DNA of 64,000 bases from Uranotaenia lowii (GCF_029784155.1 NC_073693.1:137815988-137879987), one strand, 5' to 3'; positions 24,311-36,011 are shown, counted from the first letter of the stretch. Numbers and translations are program-made. The notes: generated by a model not told the origin, from the letters alone.

Positions 24311-24605
24311 CGGCTAAATGAGAAACTTAACCTCCAAAAATTAGTTTATTAATAATAACTTTTTTCAGGTTATTTTAAGTTTTCCATGTTTGCATTAAAA
24401 ACAGCCATTTTTATGAAACTATAGTACATTTTACTACATGTGTTTTCATCTAGCTTTTCCCTGCGCGATGTTAGAAACAAAGGTTTGGAAGCGCATTTGT
24501 TTTAAGTCAAACAACTTTGTGGAACATATTATTAAACATAAAATTAACTGAAAAAAGTTATTAATAATAAACTGATTTTGAGAGGTTCAGTTTCTAATTG
24601 AGCCG
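24311..24605. mobile_element. Foldback MITE with arms of about 58 bp
   Basis: 24311-24369 and 24548-24605 are inverted copies (CGGCTAAATGAGAAACTTAA ... its diverged complement) sharing TTATTAATAATAAC-type cores. The 178-bp spacer is AT-rich. No coding sequence. Confidence 0.75.
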
Positions 24606-24890
24606 ATAATTCGGAGAATAATTATTTTAGAAACTTGACATCCGAGACAAAGTTGTAGAAAATTTGATTTTTAACAAGTTTGTTGAGAAAATCAAAGAGC
24701 TAAACCCAATATCAGAGAGGTATTCTTATCTCACGTGTAGGAGGATTAATCAGAAAAATAGTAGTTTTTATTATAGAATTGATAAACTTCTCCGAAGACA
24801 CCAATAACCTTAAAATGTGAACTTAAAAAGTTATAAGCAACGATCACGTTTCCGCATTTTTTACCACTGTGCGTTGGGTAGAATTTAATG
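24606..24890 (+). repeat. Dispersed repeat shared with 52.6-53.1 kb, copy A
   Basis: A diverged relative lies at about 52560-53075: ATCACGTTTC.....TACCACTGTGCG near 24846 matches ATCACGTTTT.....AACCACTGTGCG near 53041. Matching ATCTCAC.T.TAGG.GGAT and ACAAAGTTGTAG words occur in the same order. The class is unknown. Confidence 0.5.
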
Positions 24891-24969
24891 AAAATTTGGG
24901 TGCATTTAGTTCATAGTGCATTGTTTACAGCCTGCAAGTTTTAAAGTCCTGTAATCAAAACTTGCGGAA

Positions 24970-25955
24970 ATGGAGTCGAAAGAACAGCCTGAGCGTGATA
25001 AAATCTGGCGCATTCATCTTGAGAACAAGGATCTCTCGCATCATTCCATGACTAAAACTTTGGGAATCGCGAATTCCACGGTGTCGGGAGTGATTAAGAG
25101 GTTCGAGGAATGATTGACCACCGATCGGAAGCCCAGAAGTGAAGGAAAAATATTCCGTACAACACCAAAAATCACAACCGCATAGTTGAGGCCTTCAACC
25201 GAAACCCGAACGCCTCCGTTCGGGATGTGGCAAAGAAGCTGCACCTAAGCCGAAGTTTTGTCCAGAAGGCCAAAATTAAGGCTGGGCTTCGAAAGTTCAA
25301 GGAACAAATGGCCCTAATCGTGACGAGAAGCAGAACAAGTCGGCCAAAATCCGTGCCAGGAAGTTGTACCTCAACATGCAGAAGAAAGTTGAATGCTGCA
25401 TCATGGACGACGAAACATATATGAAGGCCGACGTCAAATAGATCCCCGGCAACCTGTTTTTTACGACCAAGGACAAGTTCAGCGTTCCAGAGCATGTCCA
25501 CACTCAGAAGATGTCCGAATTTGCGAATAAATTCCTGGTTTGCCAAGCCATCTGCATGTGCTTGGCGGAGTGCATCTTTCGTGACCCAGGCCACGATGAA
25601 CGGACAGGTGTACATGAAAGAGTGCCTCCAGAAGCTGCTGCGTTCTCTCCTGGACGCTCACAACGTCCCAAAAATCATCTGGCCAGATTTGGCCTCATGT
25701 CACTACTCCAAGGATGTGATGAAGTGGTATGTGGACAATAAGGTCAATTTCGTGCCGAAAATGTTCAACTCTCCCAATACTCTGGAGCTCCGCCCCATCG
25801 AGAAGTACTGGACGATTATGAAGCAGCATCTTCTTAAACGACATACGGTAGTGAAGACAGTCGAAGATCTGAAGAAAGTATGGGTTTTCATGCAAAAAAC
25901 TGTTGATTCACAGCCACAGGTTGTGCAGAATCTTATGGTCAGGGTTAAAGCCTAG
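24970..25955 (+). pseudogene. Tc1/mariner transposase, DD37E type, decayed
   Basis: An ATG at 24970 begins MESKEQPERDKIWRIHLENK, a helix-turn-helix region (STVSGVIKRF), broken by TGA at 25111. Later frames give ASVRDVAKKLHLSRS (second HTH), IMDDETYMK (first catalytic D), WPDLASCHY (second D) and PIEKYW (E). Exactly 37 residues lie between the second D and the E, the spacing of the mosquito ITmD37E group. At least three frameshifts and a TAG after ADVK inactivate it. No terminal inverted repeats were found around it, unlike the copy at 56218-57454, with which it shares many residues. Confidence 0.88.
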
Positions 25956-25959
25956 ATGT

Positions 25960-28600
25960 AGGCATTTACGTATGGACTTACACTACTTACTAAATACGAG
26001 TAAAAAATGAAAACTCGAACTCACCCTTTCAGTTAAAAGTTCTTGAATAAATTAATTTTTTTTAATATAAACTTCTCGAAGACTTTCTTTAGCGGTGTCA
26101 GAAATAGTTGTAATATAATCTATTGAAATTTAAAAAAAATGGAGAATTAAATATTTTTTTAAGCTATACATCTCTGAGTCTATCAGGCGCGGTCCTATGG
26201 GGGGGGGGGGGGGGGGGTGATCGGGGTGATCACCCCCCCCCCAAGCGGCAAAAAACCGTTACAAAATACTCGCAAACGCTGGATTTTACATAAAATCTAA
26301 GAACTTTTTCTAGTAGGTGTATTTTCGAATTCTCAAATTTTTCCTCTCCGTGGGGGCGTTTGTACAATAAAAGAATTTATTAATCACTTAATAGCTTAAA
26401 AATGTCGGTCCGCCAAAGTAAAACAGCTGAAACTTGCAATTTCTTGGAACGAATTTCATCAAATAACTTTTGTTGAGTTACTTACAGCGTTAAACTAGAA
26501 TTTGCTGACCGACCATATACGCTACCGGCCATAAGTTTGGGATCACCCCCTCAAAAAAAAATGTTTGGTCACATCTCAGTCATCTTATGACATATTGCAT
26601 TTCTTTGGATCTCATTCTAAAGTCGATGATCAAAACCTTTGTTGGATGTAGACCATTTTTCGGATGGAAGAAAAATGTGTCTCGATTTGTCGACGAATAA
26701 AACAGAAGAGATCATTTATTTCACATACATCTTGCATTACACTTTTTCCCGCTCAAACATAACGGCAAATTTACATTAAAATCAATTAATTGGCAACACT
26801 CAGCAAAACACTAACATGAAAACAATTGAGGGGCTAACTTCACGTTGAATTTACGGTGACTATTTTCGATGAGATCGATCAACCTTTTTCGTATGTATTT
26901 GGCAAAATGTATATGTTAACTTAATATGACTTAAACTTGGCTTTAAGTTGGAAGATTTCCAAAAAATCGAACTATATATTTCAACCCGATCAGTTCAGAG
27001 TTGGGTGAACCGAATTTAAAAATTCGAGTTGCATTTGAATCTTTTTTCATAAATGTCAAAAATTTGCATAGCGGCTTAAACAGATAAAACAGCTACTTAA
27101 GTTATCGATCAAAAGTGAGGGCTCACCCCTCAGTATGGTGTATCGGCAAGAAGTTTTGGATCATGCGAAACATGCAATTTAATTTCGTACGTATAACTGT
27201 CATCAAAGAACAAATCGCTAATCTGATAAGTTATATTTAATGCTCATAAGTTGTTTTCGCTTTTTGGATATTTAGTGAAAATGTTTTTTCCGACTTACTT
27301 TATTGAAACTTAAGCTAAAGTTTGAACATTTTTTGATAATGTTCACCAAATAGTCGGTATGTTCAATAAATACTTGTCTCGACCAAAACTTTATTATCCT
27401 ACGAGTTATTGCAGATCGGTTTGGCTCCATGTTTGATGGATAGACATATCTTGATCCATTTTAGATATAAAAAATACTTGAGCCTTTAAGAGTTAAATTG
27501 CCTTTGGGGCCATTCAGATACCATGTGGACAGAAAAATGATATTTTACCCCCTTCTCCCTCTCCGTGCACAAGTCTGCTCCCCCAGATCTCCACCTGGAC
27601 ATATTCGATTTTTGTTGCCTACAACTAATACCAAATTTCTCATTTCTTGGTTTATTTTTCATTGAAAGCTCCGATTTTTACAGAATGCATCTCAATTTGA
27701 GATTCTCGAAAGCTCATATTTTTTTCTGAATTAAGATCGAAACTGTCTAGACAATTTAAATTTAAAAGATTCATTTAAATTTCAGAATATTATTTTTTAA
27801 TAATTTCTTATTTTGAAACGTTTTTGAAAAAAAATAGCTTTGATTGTATTTGCCTCGACGTAACAAAAATGCTCGATTTTGATTTATTGATCTAAAACGA
27901 TTCTTCATAATTCAAACTATATTTGGTAATTTTTCAGACATTCAGAATTTCAATTGTCATACTTTTACGTTTGTGAAAGAAAAAAAAAATTATGTATGGA
28001 AAATGGTCGAATACATCAAATTAAAATTGTGTTTTATCGAATTAATTTTCTTTTTTTTTAATAAATCATTTATTTTTCTTTTCAAAGCTTATTAAGTGTG
28101 ATATTCTTTCATCTTTCATCAGCTCTTATGCACTTAATCCCTGCACTTAATCCATTTTGAGGCGTTATCACAATTAAACAATTTTAATAATGATCAAAAG
28201 TTTTAATAAAAAAAATCCATTCTTTAATTTAAAACTTTCAAATTCTGTTAATTAAGTAAGAAAATGGAATTAATTTTTATCAATCCTATCATCCCTTTTA
28301 AAATATTACTCACAATGGTATTTTTTGCAGAATATTCGGTGATGCGGAAGGTACTTTTTAACACATTTTTAGCTTATTAACGATTTTTCATATTCAGAAT
28401 ATTCGTTTTACCGAATACTTGAAAAGGGCCAATAGTCGGTATTCGGCCATTCGCAATAATCGGAATATCTCTCATGATATCTATTCAATTTTCGAAAAAT
28501 ACTGAAAATACTACTTCTGAAACTAGAGATGTGGATAAAGTCTGGAACCGAGATCAAAAATTTATTTCCAAAATCACGACTATTTTCTCGGAAACAAGGC
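25960..28600. other. AT-rich intergenic DNA with transposon relics
   Basis: No gene was found. A G-run/C-run stem (about 26199-26240, G tract, TGATCGGGGTGATCA, C tract) marks a dispersed repeat. The Tc1-like terminus words TACCGGCCATAAGTTTGGGA (near 26524) and TATCGGCAAGAAGTTTTGGA (near 27142) lie in the same orientation. A stretch near 27504-27540 (GGGGCCATTCAGATACCATG) is a relic of the Harbinger-like MITE end seen at 38035 and 38849. Confidence 0.5.
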
Positions 28601-28976
28601 AATCGCTCAAGTTGAACATTCGGAAGACAAAGAAGTTGTGTACTTACAGTTACAAAGCTCCGTTTTCTACCGTGTTATTCGTCGTGTATTGTACAATTTT
28701 ATCCGTCCCGTTTCTGCTTCACGTGTTGTTCTTTTCCTGGTGCTGCCGTGCGAAGTGATTTGCCAACCGATCCGTCGTTCTCGAGCCGCGATTATCCCGA
28801 TCGAAATCCGTTTCATTTGCGGTTGTTTTTCTTTTTGTTTTGATTCGACTCCGCTCTGATCGTGGCACAGATACTGTTTCATACAGACGAGGAACTGTGT
28901 TCAAATCAGTTTAGTGCAACTAAATTTTTAATTTTTTATTTTTTGTGCACTGTACAAATATTGAGTTTTGACGCAA

Positions 28977-29816
28977 ATGTCATCAAGCGATATGGCCTGC
29001 GACAAATGCGCTAAACCTACGAGCGACTCCGACAGCATTCTTTGTCAGGGCCTTTGCAGCCTGGCGTTTCACTTAAAGTGTGCGGGGTTGCTTTCGTCGC
29101 ACCTCAAGTCGAAGGCTGACAACAGAAATTTGCTTTGGGTTTGTGACGAATGTTGCAAACTTCTAAAAAATGCTGCTTTCCGTCGATCTTTGGACAGCTA
29201 CGAAACTCTTATTGCGGACATGCGGAAGAGCCAGGCTTCGTTAGTTGCTGATATGAAGTCTGAAATTGCTGCGACCAACTTGAAGCTTGATAAACTTATG
29301 AACGTTCGTCCTAACATCAACCCTTCTCCTCGTGTCCCTGCTGCCTGGCCTAGGCTAGCCACTCCATCGAACAAGAGGCGCCGAATTGAAAACCCAACTG
29401 TTGCCCCTTGTGTGGGTACTAGAAGAAAAACTACCGTAAAAACTATTGCGACGGTTGCTCCTCGCGAAAGAAAGTTTTGGATCTATCTGGCTCGATTGCA
29501 AAATAGCGTTACGGCCAAAGATATTGAAGAGTTCGTAATGGAATGTCTCCAATGCGAATCAGCTGAAGTTCATGCCCTGGTTCGAAAGGATGTTGATGTT
29601 TCTACGCTCAGATCAATTTCTTTCAAAGTTGGGGTGGATCTTAAGTTGAAAGACTCTGCGCTTTCCCCAAAGACTTGGCCTGCTGGAATATTATTCCGAG
29701 AATTCGAGGATTTTGGTTCAAAAAACCCTTTAACTCCTGCTGTCACTTTCTCACCAGTTGTGCCATCCACGGAGACTCCCGGCAGTTCTACACCTCGTAT
29801 GGCACCAATTCACTGA
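28977..29816 (+). CDS. LINE ORF1 protein with N-terminal PHD finger
   Basis: 279 residues from ATG 28977; an upstream in-frame TTG is less likely. Residues 8-59 form a canonical PHD C4HC3 set: C8, C11, C23, C27, H32, C35, then W54 before C56 and C59. A probable coiled-coil stretch (about 70-108), a KRRRIE basic patch (about residue 135) and a conserved RKFWIYLARLQNSV segment (about 163) follow. The last 45 residues are P/S/T-rich. By analogy with other CR1-like ORF1 proteins it should bind element RNA and, through the PHD finger, perhaps a histone tail; that role is inferred. The frame has no stops. ORF2 begins 26 nt downstream in another frame, so coupled reinitiation is plausible. Confidence 0.88.
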   Translation: MSSSDMACDKCAKPTSDSDSILCQGLCSLAFHLKCAGLLSSHLKSKADNRNLLWVCDECCKLLKNAAFRRSLDSYETLIADMRKSQASLVADMKSEIAATNLKLDKLMNVRPNINPSPRVPAAWPRLATPSNKRRRIENPTVAPCVGTRRKTTVKTIATVAPRERKFWIYLARLQNSVTAKDIEEFVMECLQCESAEVHALVRKDVDVSTLRSISFKVGVDLKLKDSALSPKTWPAGILFREFEDFGSKNPLTPAVTFSPVVPSTETPGSSTPRMAPIH

Positions 29817-29842
29817 ACGCCTCTACTTATGGTTTACCGAGA

Positions 29843-32800
29843 ATGGACAACGAGTCTTCTCTAGCCTCGACTTCAAGCAACCGCATAAAACTCTCGAGTT
29901 TCTCGTCATCCGAACCTTCCAACAGCTGTAGTGTTAACCTCTACGAACATCACCAATTCCTCGTCTCTTCACGGGCGTCTTCACCGGGACGCAACGAGCC
30001 AGGCTTTACGGAGACCTCGGAACCCTTCGACTCAGTCGCGCTGATTCCAGCCAGCGGCATCAGTCGTCCCGGCCCTGAGTTCGATTGCGGCGATGAGGTT
30101 CTCCAGCCTGCACAAACAGGCAAGTACATTTTTCGTGTTGGAACCTTCCCATTGCGTGATGAAATTTCCGATTCCAGCCACGCCGACCTACATCATCTGA
30201 CCTTTCATGAGCATCCTCAATTCTTCGCTTCTTCATGGGCTTCTTCACCGGGACGCAACGAGCCAGGCTTTACGGAGACCTCGGAGCCCTTCGACTCAGT
30301 CGCGCTGATTCCAGCCAGCGGCATCAGTCGTCCCGGCCCTGAGTTCGATTGCGGCGATGAGGTTCTCCAGCCTGCACAAACAGGCAAGTACATTTTTCGT
30401 GTTAGAACCTTCCCATTGCGTGATGAAATTTCCGATTCCAGCCACGCCGACCTACATCATCTGACCTTTCATGAGCATCCTCCATTCCTCGCTTCTTCAT
30501 GGGCTTCTTCACCGGGACGCAACGAGCCAGGCTTTACGGAGACCTCGGAGCCCTTCGACTCAGTCGCGCTGATTCCAGCCAGCGGCATCAGTCGTCCCGG
30601 CCCTGAGTTCGATTGCGGCGATGAGGTTCTCCAGCCTGCACAAACAGGCAAGTACATTTTTCGTGTTGGAACCTTCCCATTGCGTGATGAAATTTCCGAT
30701 TCCAGCCACGCCGACCTACATCATCTGACCTTTCATGAGCATCCTCCATTCCTCGCTTCTTCACGGGCTTCTTCACCGGGACGCAACGACCCAGGCTTTA
30801 CGGAGACCTCGGAACCCTTCGACTCAGTCGCGCTGATTCCAGCCAGCGGCATCAGTCGTCCCGGCCCTGAGTTCGATTACGGCGATGAGGTTCTCCAGCC
30901 TGCACAAACAGGCAAGTATTCAACTATCGTCGACCTTCCCCTTCGTGATGGATTTTTCCGTTCCAGTGAACGTCGATCCGGTGTGTCTGTCGGGTCACGA
31001 GATCAACTAAATATTTACTACCAAAATGTCGGCGGTATCAACTCCTGCGTCAACGAGCATCTGCTAGCCACCTCATGCTCCAGCTACGATATTGTGGCTT
31101 TCACCGAAACCTGGCTGAACGACAGAACCCTTACCAGTCAGGTTTTTAGCTCTGACTACACAGTGTTCCGGCGTGACCGAGGTCCCCACAACAGTACTAA
31201 ATCCACCGGCGGGGGTGTTCTCATTGCCATCCGATCCGGTCTTTCAGCCACTCCAATCGACGACGAATCATGGAACGATCAGGAATTAGTGTGGATCCGT
31301 ATCGATCTGGGTACTCGAAAGCTCTACGTTGGGGTTTTATACTTACCTCCCGATCGTGCCAAAAGCGCTGTCTTCGCAGAGTCGTTTTCCCGCGGCCTTT
31401 CCCGGTTGTGTTCCCTTACTGTTCCCGAGGACGACATTCTTATTATTGGCGACTTCAACCTGCCCGGACTTAAATGGTGTTTCTCCCAGTGCGGTTTTCT
31501 GTTTGCGGATCCAGCGAGATCTACATTTACTACGGCCTCTAGTTTGATCCTCTACTCACTCAGCACAGCAACTCTCCGACAAATTAATAGCGTGGAGAAT
31601 GAGAATGGTCGCTTGCTCGATCTCTGTTTTGTTAACGACGGATCCCAATTGGCTACGATTGAACTGGCTCCTGCGCCTCTGGTTAAGCTTGTTCCTCACC
31701 ACCCGGCACTGCTGCTTTCGCTTGAAATCTCTGAAGTTGTGACTCCTATCAAGAAGCCGGCATCCTTTTTTCTCGATTTCAAGAACGCCGATTTTGTCGC
31801 TATTTCACAAACGCTTGACGCCATCGACTAGAATTCTGAACTCGAATCTTGCGATCCAAACGCCGCTGCTATGAAGTTCTCCCATATCATCAACTACATT
31901 ATCGATCGTCACGTACCAAAACGCTCAGCAGCCCCTGACCTACGTGCTCCCTGGGTCACAAAAGAGTTGCGACAGATGAAAGCACTCAAGAACAAAGCCC
32001 TCCGCTACTACTTGAGGCACAAGTCTCTCCACGCCAAAAACCAATATCGCAAACTTAACGCAGCTTATAAAAAAGTATGCACGCGTTGTTACCAGGGCTA
32101 CCTTATCCGGATTCAGAGTGGTTTTAAAACTAGACCTAAATAGTTTTGGCAGTACAATAAGGACCAACGGAAAGAATCGGGCTTACCGTCCTGCATGTTT
32201 TTGGAAGACAAGTCGGCGACCTCGGACCTTGATATTTGTAACCTCTTCGCTGACAAATTCCGTAGTACCTTCGATTCTGGTTCAATATCTACGGACCAGT
32301 TGACTGTGGCGGCTAATAACGTCCCACGTCAGAGCACTTCATTCCATCACATCGTAATCGATGATGATACCATCTTGAAGGCAACTGCTAAGCTGAAATC
32401 CAGTGTTTCGGCAGGTCCGGATGGCATTCCAGCGACTTTTCTAAAACGCTATATATCACATATGCTGACTCCTATAAAACGAATCTTCCAATTATCGCTC
32501 ACGGAATCCACGTTCCCTTTAATTTGGAAAGAGGCTTACATGTTTCCGGTCTACAAAAAAGGTGACAGGAGGAACGTTAACAATTATCGCGGTATTTCTG
32601 CCCTATGTGCGATCGCCAAACTGTTTGAGCTGGTTGTATTAGATCCATTTTTCTCGTATTGCAATTTTTACTTCTCTAAAGAACAACATGGATTCATGCC
32701 CAAACGTTCTACGACTACAAACTTGTTGACGTTTACATCTTTCGTGCAAGACAGTTTTGCCAAGGGATCTCAAACCGACGTAATCTACACCGACCTGACC

Positions 32801-33886
32801 GCAGCTTTCGACAAGGTAAACCACAAAATAGCCATAGCCAAACTAGATCGTATCGGTATTTGCGGCTCCTTACTGGAATGGTTCCATAGCTACCTGGTAG
32901 GACGGAAACTTATTGTACGATCAGGTGAATCATTTTCCAATCAATTCCCTGCCTCTTCTGGAGTACCTCAAGGGAGCCACCTAGGACCCATCATATTCCT
33001 GATCTACTTCAACGACGTGCTGCTGCTTCTCGATGGACCAAAACTGGCGTATGCCGACGACTTGAAATTGTTTCAATCTATCAACAGCCCCGAAGATGTC
33101 AACGTCTTGCAGAGCCAGTTTAACATCTTCACCGCCTGGTGTGATGTTAATTGCCTTCCCTTGAACCGCAACAAATGTTCGGTAATTTCGTTTTCACGCA
33201 AGCGGCTACCGCTATCGGCTGATTATTTTCTGGGAAATGAGGCAGTTGCACGAGTTGAGCATGTGAAAGACCTTGGTGTGATCCTGGACAAACGACTGGA
33301 TTTCAAGATCCACACAAACTACATCGTCGATAAAGCTTCCAGATGCCTGGGTCTTTTATTCCGCATGACAAAAGACTTTAAGGACATTTATTGTCTTAAA
33401 AGTCTCTACTGCAGCTTGGTTCGATCGACCCTCGAATATGCCTCGGCTGTATGGTGCCCCTACTACCAAAATGGCTCGGAGCGTATCGAGGCCATCCAGA
33501 GGCGTTTTCTGCGCTTTGCTCTCCGGAACCTGAACTGGCAAGACCCGTTCCGACTTCCCAGCTACGAAAGCCGCTGCCGCCTTATCGACATCGACACGCT
33601 GCAGGCCCGCCGGACCGCAACACGGGCCTCTATTGTTGCCGATCTGCTTTCGTCGAGAACCGACTGCCCTGCACTGCTAGAAACACTCCAACTCAGCGTA
33701 CGATCCCGAGGCTTGAGGAATCGTAATCTTCAGCTCTTTGCTCCTCTCCGACAGAATAATTACGGAGCTAATACAGCGGTAATTGGTGCAATAAGGACGT
33801 TTAACCGCTTCTCCGATCATTTTGATTTTGACGTTTCGAGGGAATTATTCCGAAGAAGAATCCTCAGTGCTTTAAGAATAGTATAG
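29843..33886 (+). pseudogene. LINE ORF2 polyprotein: repeat module, endonuclease, RT; two nonsense codons
   Basis: 1347 codons before the stop, from ATG 29843. Residues about 47-360 are four 88-residue repeats. The AP-like endonuclease follows (about 389-631: IYYQNVGG, AFTETWLND, LIIGDFNLPG, HHPALL). Then come a linker and the RT (about 850-1110: AGPDGIPATFLK, TAAFDKVNH, SSGVPQGSHLGP, YADDLKLF) and a C-terminal region with TLEYASAVWCPYYQNG. TAG at 31829 replaces a codon that is TGG in copy 1, and TAG at 32141 replaces TCG; each fits one substitution. The rest of the frame is open, and the catalytic ETW, GDFN and YADD motifs are present. ORF2 nicks the target and copies the RNA. This copy is not translatable through, unless stops are read through. 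Confidence 0.88.
29981..30920 (+). repeat. 264-bp (88-residue) tandem repeat in ORF2, about 3.6 units
   Basis: TCACCGGGACGCAACGA starts at 29981, 30245, 30509 and 30773, an exact 264-bp period that keeps the reading frame. Units 1-3 are complete and nearly identical; unit 4 ends at GKY (about 30916). Each encodes SPGRN.PGFTETSEPFDSV, then ALIPASGISRPGPEFD and LQPAQTGKY, then a less constrained spacer. The same module, unhomogenised, is in copy 1. I do not recognise the fold. Each unit also contains CAGGCAAGTA, which resembles a GC-type splice donor. Confidence 0.95.
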
Positions 33887-33990
33887 GGTAAATTCCGTGT
33901 AATTGTAGTTTGTCTTTAATTTTTAATTTTTAACCTATCATTTGGATCAATATGTGATCTGTTGATGATGAAAATAAATAAACAAACATT
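33887..33990 (+). other. 3' UTR and tail of LINE copy 2
   Basis: About 100 bp of AT-rich sequence after the ORF2 stop, ending GATGATGAAAATAAATAAAC. A short repeat-like tail instead of a long poly(A) suits the CR1 clade. Confidence 0.6.
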
Positions 33991-35779
33991 TTTCTTATTT
34001 TGACCAACAAAGCTGGATTTCAGGATTCTCACCAATTATATCGCCGATACTGTTTTTAGCTCATCTGCACAATAATATTTAAAATTTTGAGTAGAAATCC
34101 AGCTTAATAATTTAGGTCCAAATCCACTCTGAATCTGAAAGTTTGGTTACTTCAATTGAAATTGATTATGAATTTTCACTGAAATATTGAAGTACCTAGT
34201 ACCTATTATTTCAGAAATTAACTCTTTATCCAATATGTTTTTATTTAATTCAAACATTATATAAAAGTTGAAAATATTGAAAGCATGAAGAAAAAATACT
34301 TTTTTCATAAATATTTCGTTGCAAATTAGTTACTTTTTCTTTGGTTTCAGTTCCAACAAAATGAAAAATCTCGTATGAGAGCTTGAAATTCAAGAAAAAA
34401 ACAAATAAAAATGAAATTCCAAAAGAATATGATTTTGAAGATCTTATTTTAGAATTAAATTTATATTTTTGAAAATTGAATAATTTTAACATCAATTAAT
34501 TATAATCCGATACTTTCGAACAACGATTCAGCAAAATACTTCAGAAAAATAATTAAATATTCAGTTTTTAATTCATAGCTATTGTTAGCAAACACTTCTC
34601 TCAAATAACTGTTTTGGAATCGTTGCAAAATGGGAATCATTCAAATTTTGGTGGGGGTCTTACCCTGATATGAAGATTCCCAGTAAAAATATTGTGGATA
34701 ACTTAAAGACTGTTTTTTTAGACCCCCCCCCCCCCTTCTTCCATCCTCCACTCTGTTTTTCAAAATAAACGTTTTTTCGCCAGATATTTACGAACCTTCT
34801 TATTGACTGATTTTTGAAAATTAGGAAAATCACCCCCCCCCAAGAGCCAACTCTAGAACCGCCCCTGGAGTCTATAATATCTAGAAAAAATCTGAATCCT
34901 TGATTGAATGGAGGATAAAAAGTTTTTGTTTTTCATGTAGGTTTGTTGGTTCATACACTAAAACAAGAGCTGATAGACAAAATCTGGCAAATGATTCGAA
35001 TTCAAAACGCCCAAATCTTCCAGAAACAGTTTTTAATTCATCGGCGCCAAACAAGCTGTTCCCTAGTGTAATATTAACAAGAAATTTGTTATTGAATATT
35101 ATGCTTTAAAATTAACATAAAATTACATCGCACACTCGCGTGAACAAAATTTTTGGAGTCATTTTTAAACTTCAAGTTAGTTTCTGTATTCTTATGTTGA
35201 GCACAAAGCTGGTTGTTTTGTTTCATAGGAAGTAATGAAAGCTGTGTACGAAATTTATGTTTTGCAAATTCAGTTTAGGATTCATTAATTGGTTATTCGT
35301 AGTAGTTATCAGTCTTACTGAAACGATGGGCTTCACGTGTGCTTACGACTAAAATCAGGTGACGGAAATACCTATACCTACCTACCTGCCACCTTTTCGA
35401 ATTTTGAATTCGATGCCAGTTCTTTCGAACCGTTGTAAAACGCCCGACAGATAGGCAATGAGTGGAACACAGTACGAAAGCTACTATTTACAGTAGAATC
35501 TCGCTCGTTCGATATTTAATTTCCAATGTTTGGTTCTTGACGAGTTTGATTTTTGAAATATTCTGTTATTTTTTTCCAAACTAAAAAAAACAAATATCAT
35601 AAACATACATAGCACATTTACAATTCATTCGCTGATAGAGCTTATTTATACATAGATATTACGAAATCGAAAACTTTAGACTGATAGAAATTAGAAGGAA
35701 AGAAATGTGTTCCATATAATGTTTTTCTACCGCTTTCAATGTATTGGAACCACAGTTCATTTGAAAATAGATACATAGA
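33991..35779. other. AT-rich DNA with a G/C-run dispersed repeat relic
   Basis: C-runs at about 34721-34735 and 34832-34841 and the word CAAGAGCCAACTCTAGAACCG mark, in reverse orientation, a repeat whose end GGGGCGGTTCTAG resembles GGCGCGGTCCTATG at 26187. The frames at 34250-34495 and 34900-35109 have no motif. Confidence 0.45.
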
Positions 35780-35799
35780 ATAAAGGCAGAAACACAATA

Positions 35800-36011
35800 C
35801 AGCGTCGGTCGTCGCGTCACGTCAGCGGTCAACGCTGTCGATAAGTACTAAAACGCGGACGCGACGCACCCGACGATTTTTGCATCACAATTCAGCGTCG
35901 GGCTGTCTCTTGACGCTGAATTGTGATGCAAAAATCGTCGGGTGCGTCGCGTCCGCGTTTTAGTACTTATCGACAGCGTTGACCGCTGACGTGACGCGAC
36001 GACCGACGCTG
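35800..36011. repeat. Perfect inverted repeat: 100-bp arms, 12-nt loop
   Basis: 35800-35899 and 35912-36011 are exact reverse complements over 100 bp, with loop GGGCTGTCTCTT. The arms are GC-rich with CG-dense words (GTCGTCGCGTCACGTCAGCG), unlike the AT-rich surroundings. Outside the perfect arms the inversion continues imperfectly for about 20 bp (GGCAGAAACACAATA / TTTTGTGTTTCTACC), reaching TAAA on the left and TTAA on the right. It is probably a MITE. If transcribed, the RNA would fold into a complete hairpin. Confidence 0.93.

Larger units (their letters stand above)
28610..33990 (+). mobile_element. CR1-clade LINE, copy 2, nearly intact
   Basis: Comprises a leader, ORF1 (28977-29816), ORF2 (29843-33886) and a short 3' UTR ending in GATGATGAAAATAAATAAAC near 33988. 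Clade assignment rests on the PHD finger in ORF1, known in CR1-like elements, the AP-endonuclease, and RT blocks of the SGVPQGSHLGP / YADDLKLF kind. Only two nonsense codons in ORF2 are obvious defects, so this copy is far younger than copy 1 at 9-20 kb. The 5' boundary is approximate and no target duplication was found. Confidence 0.88.

Noticed and set aside
26199..26240. G-quadruplex regulatory site
   Set aside because: The G-run is paired with a nearby C-run and recurs as a part of dispersed repeats; homopolymer length is also prone to assembly error.
32141..32194. Intron or frameshift between two parts of LINE ORF2
   Set aside because: Both parts are in the same frame; only a single TAG separates them, and copy 1 has a sense codon there.
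35800..36011. Bacterial-type terminator or tRNA-like structure
   Set aside because: Arms of 100 bp with perfect pairing in insect DNA fit a MITE-like inverted repeat, not a terminator.
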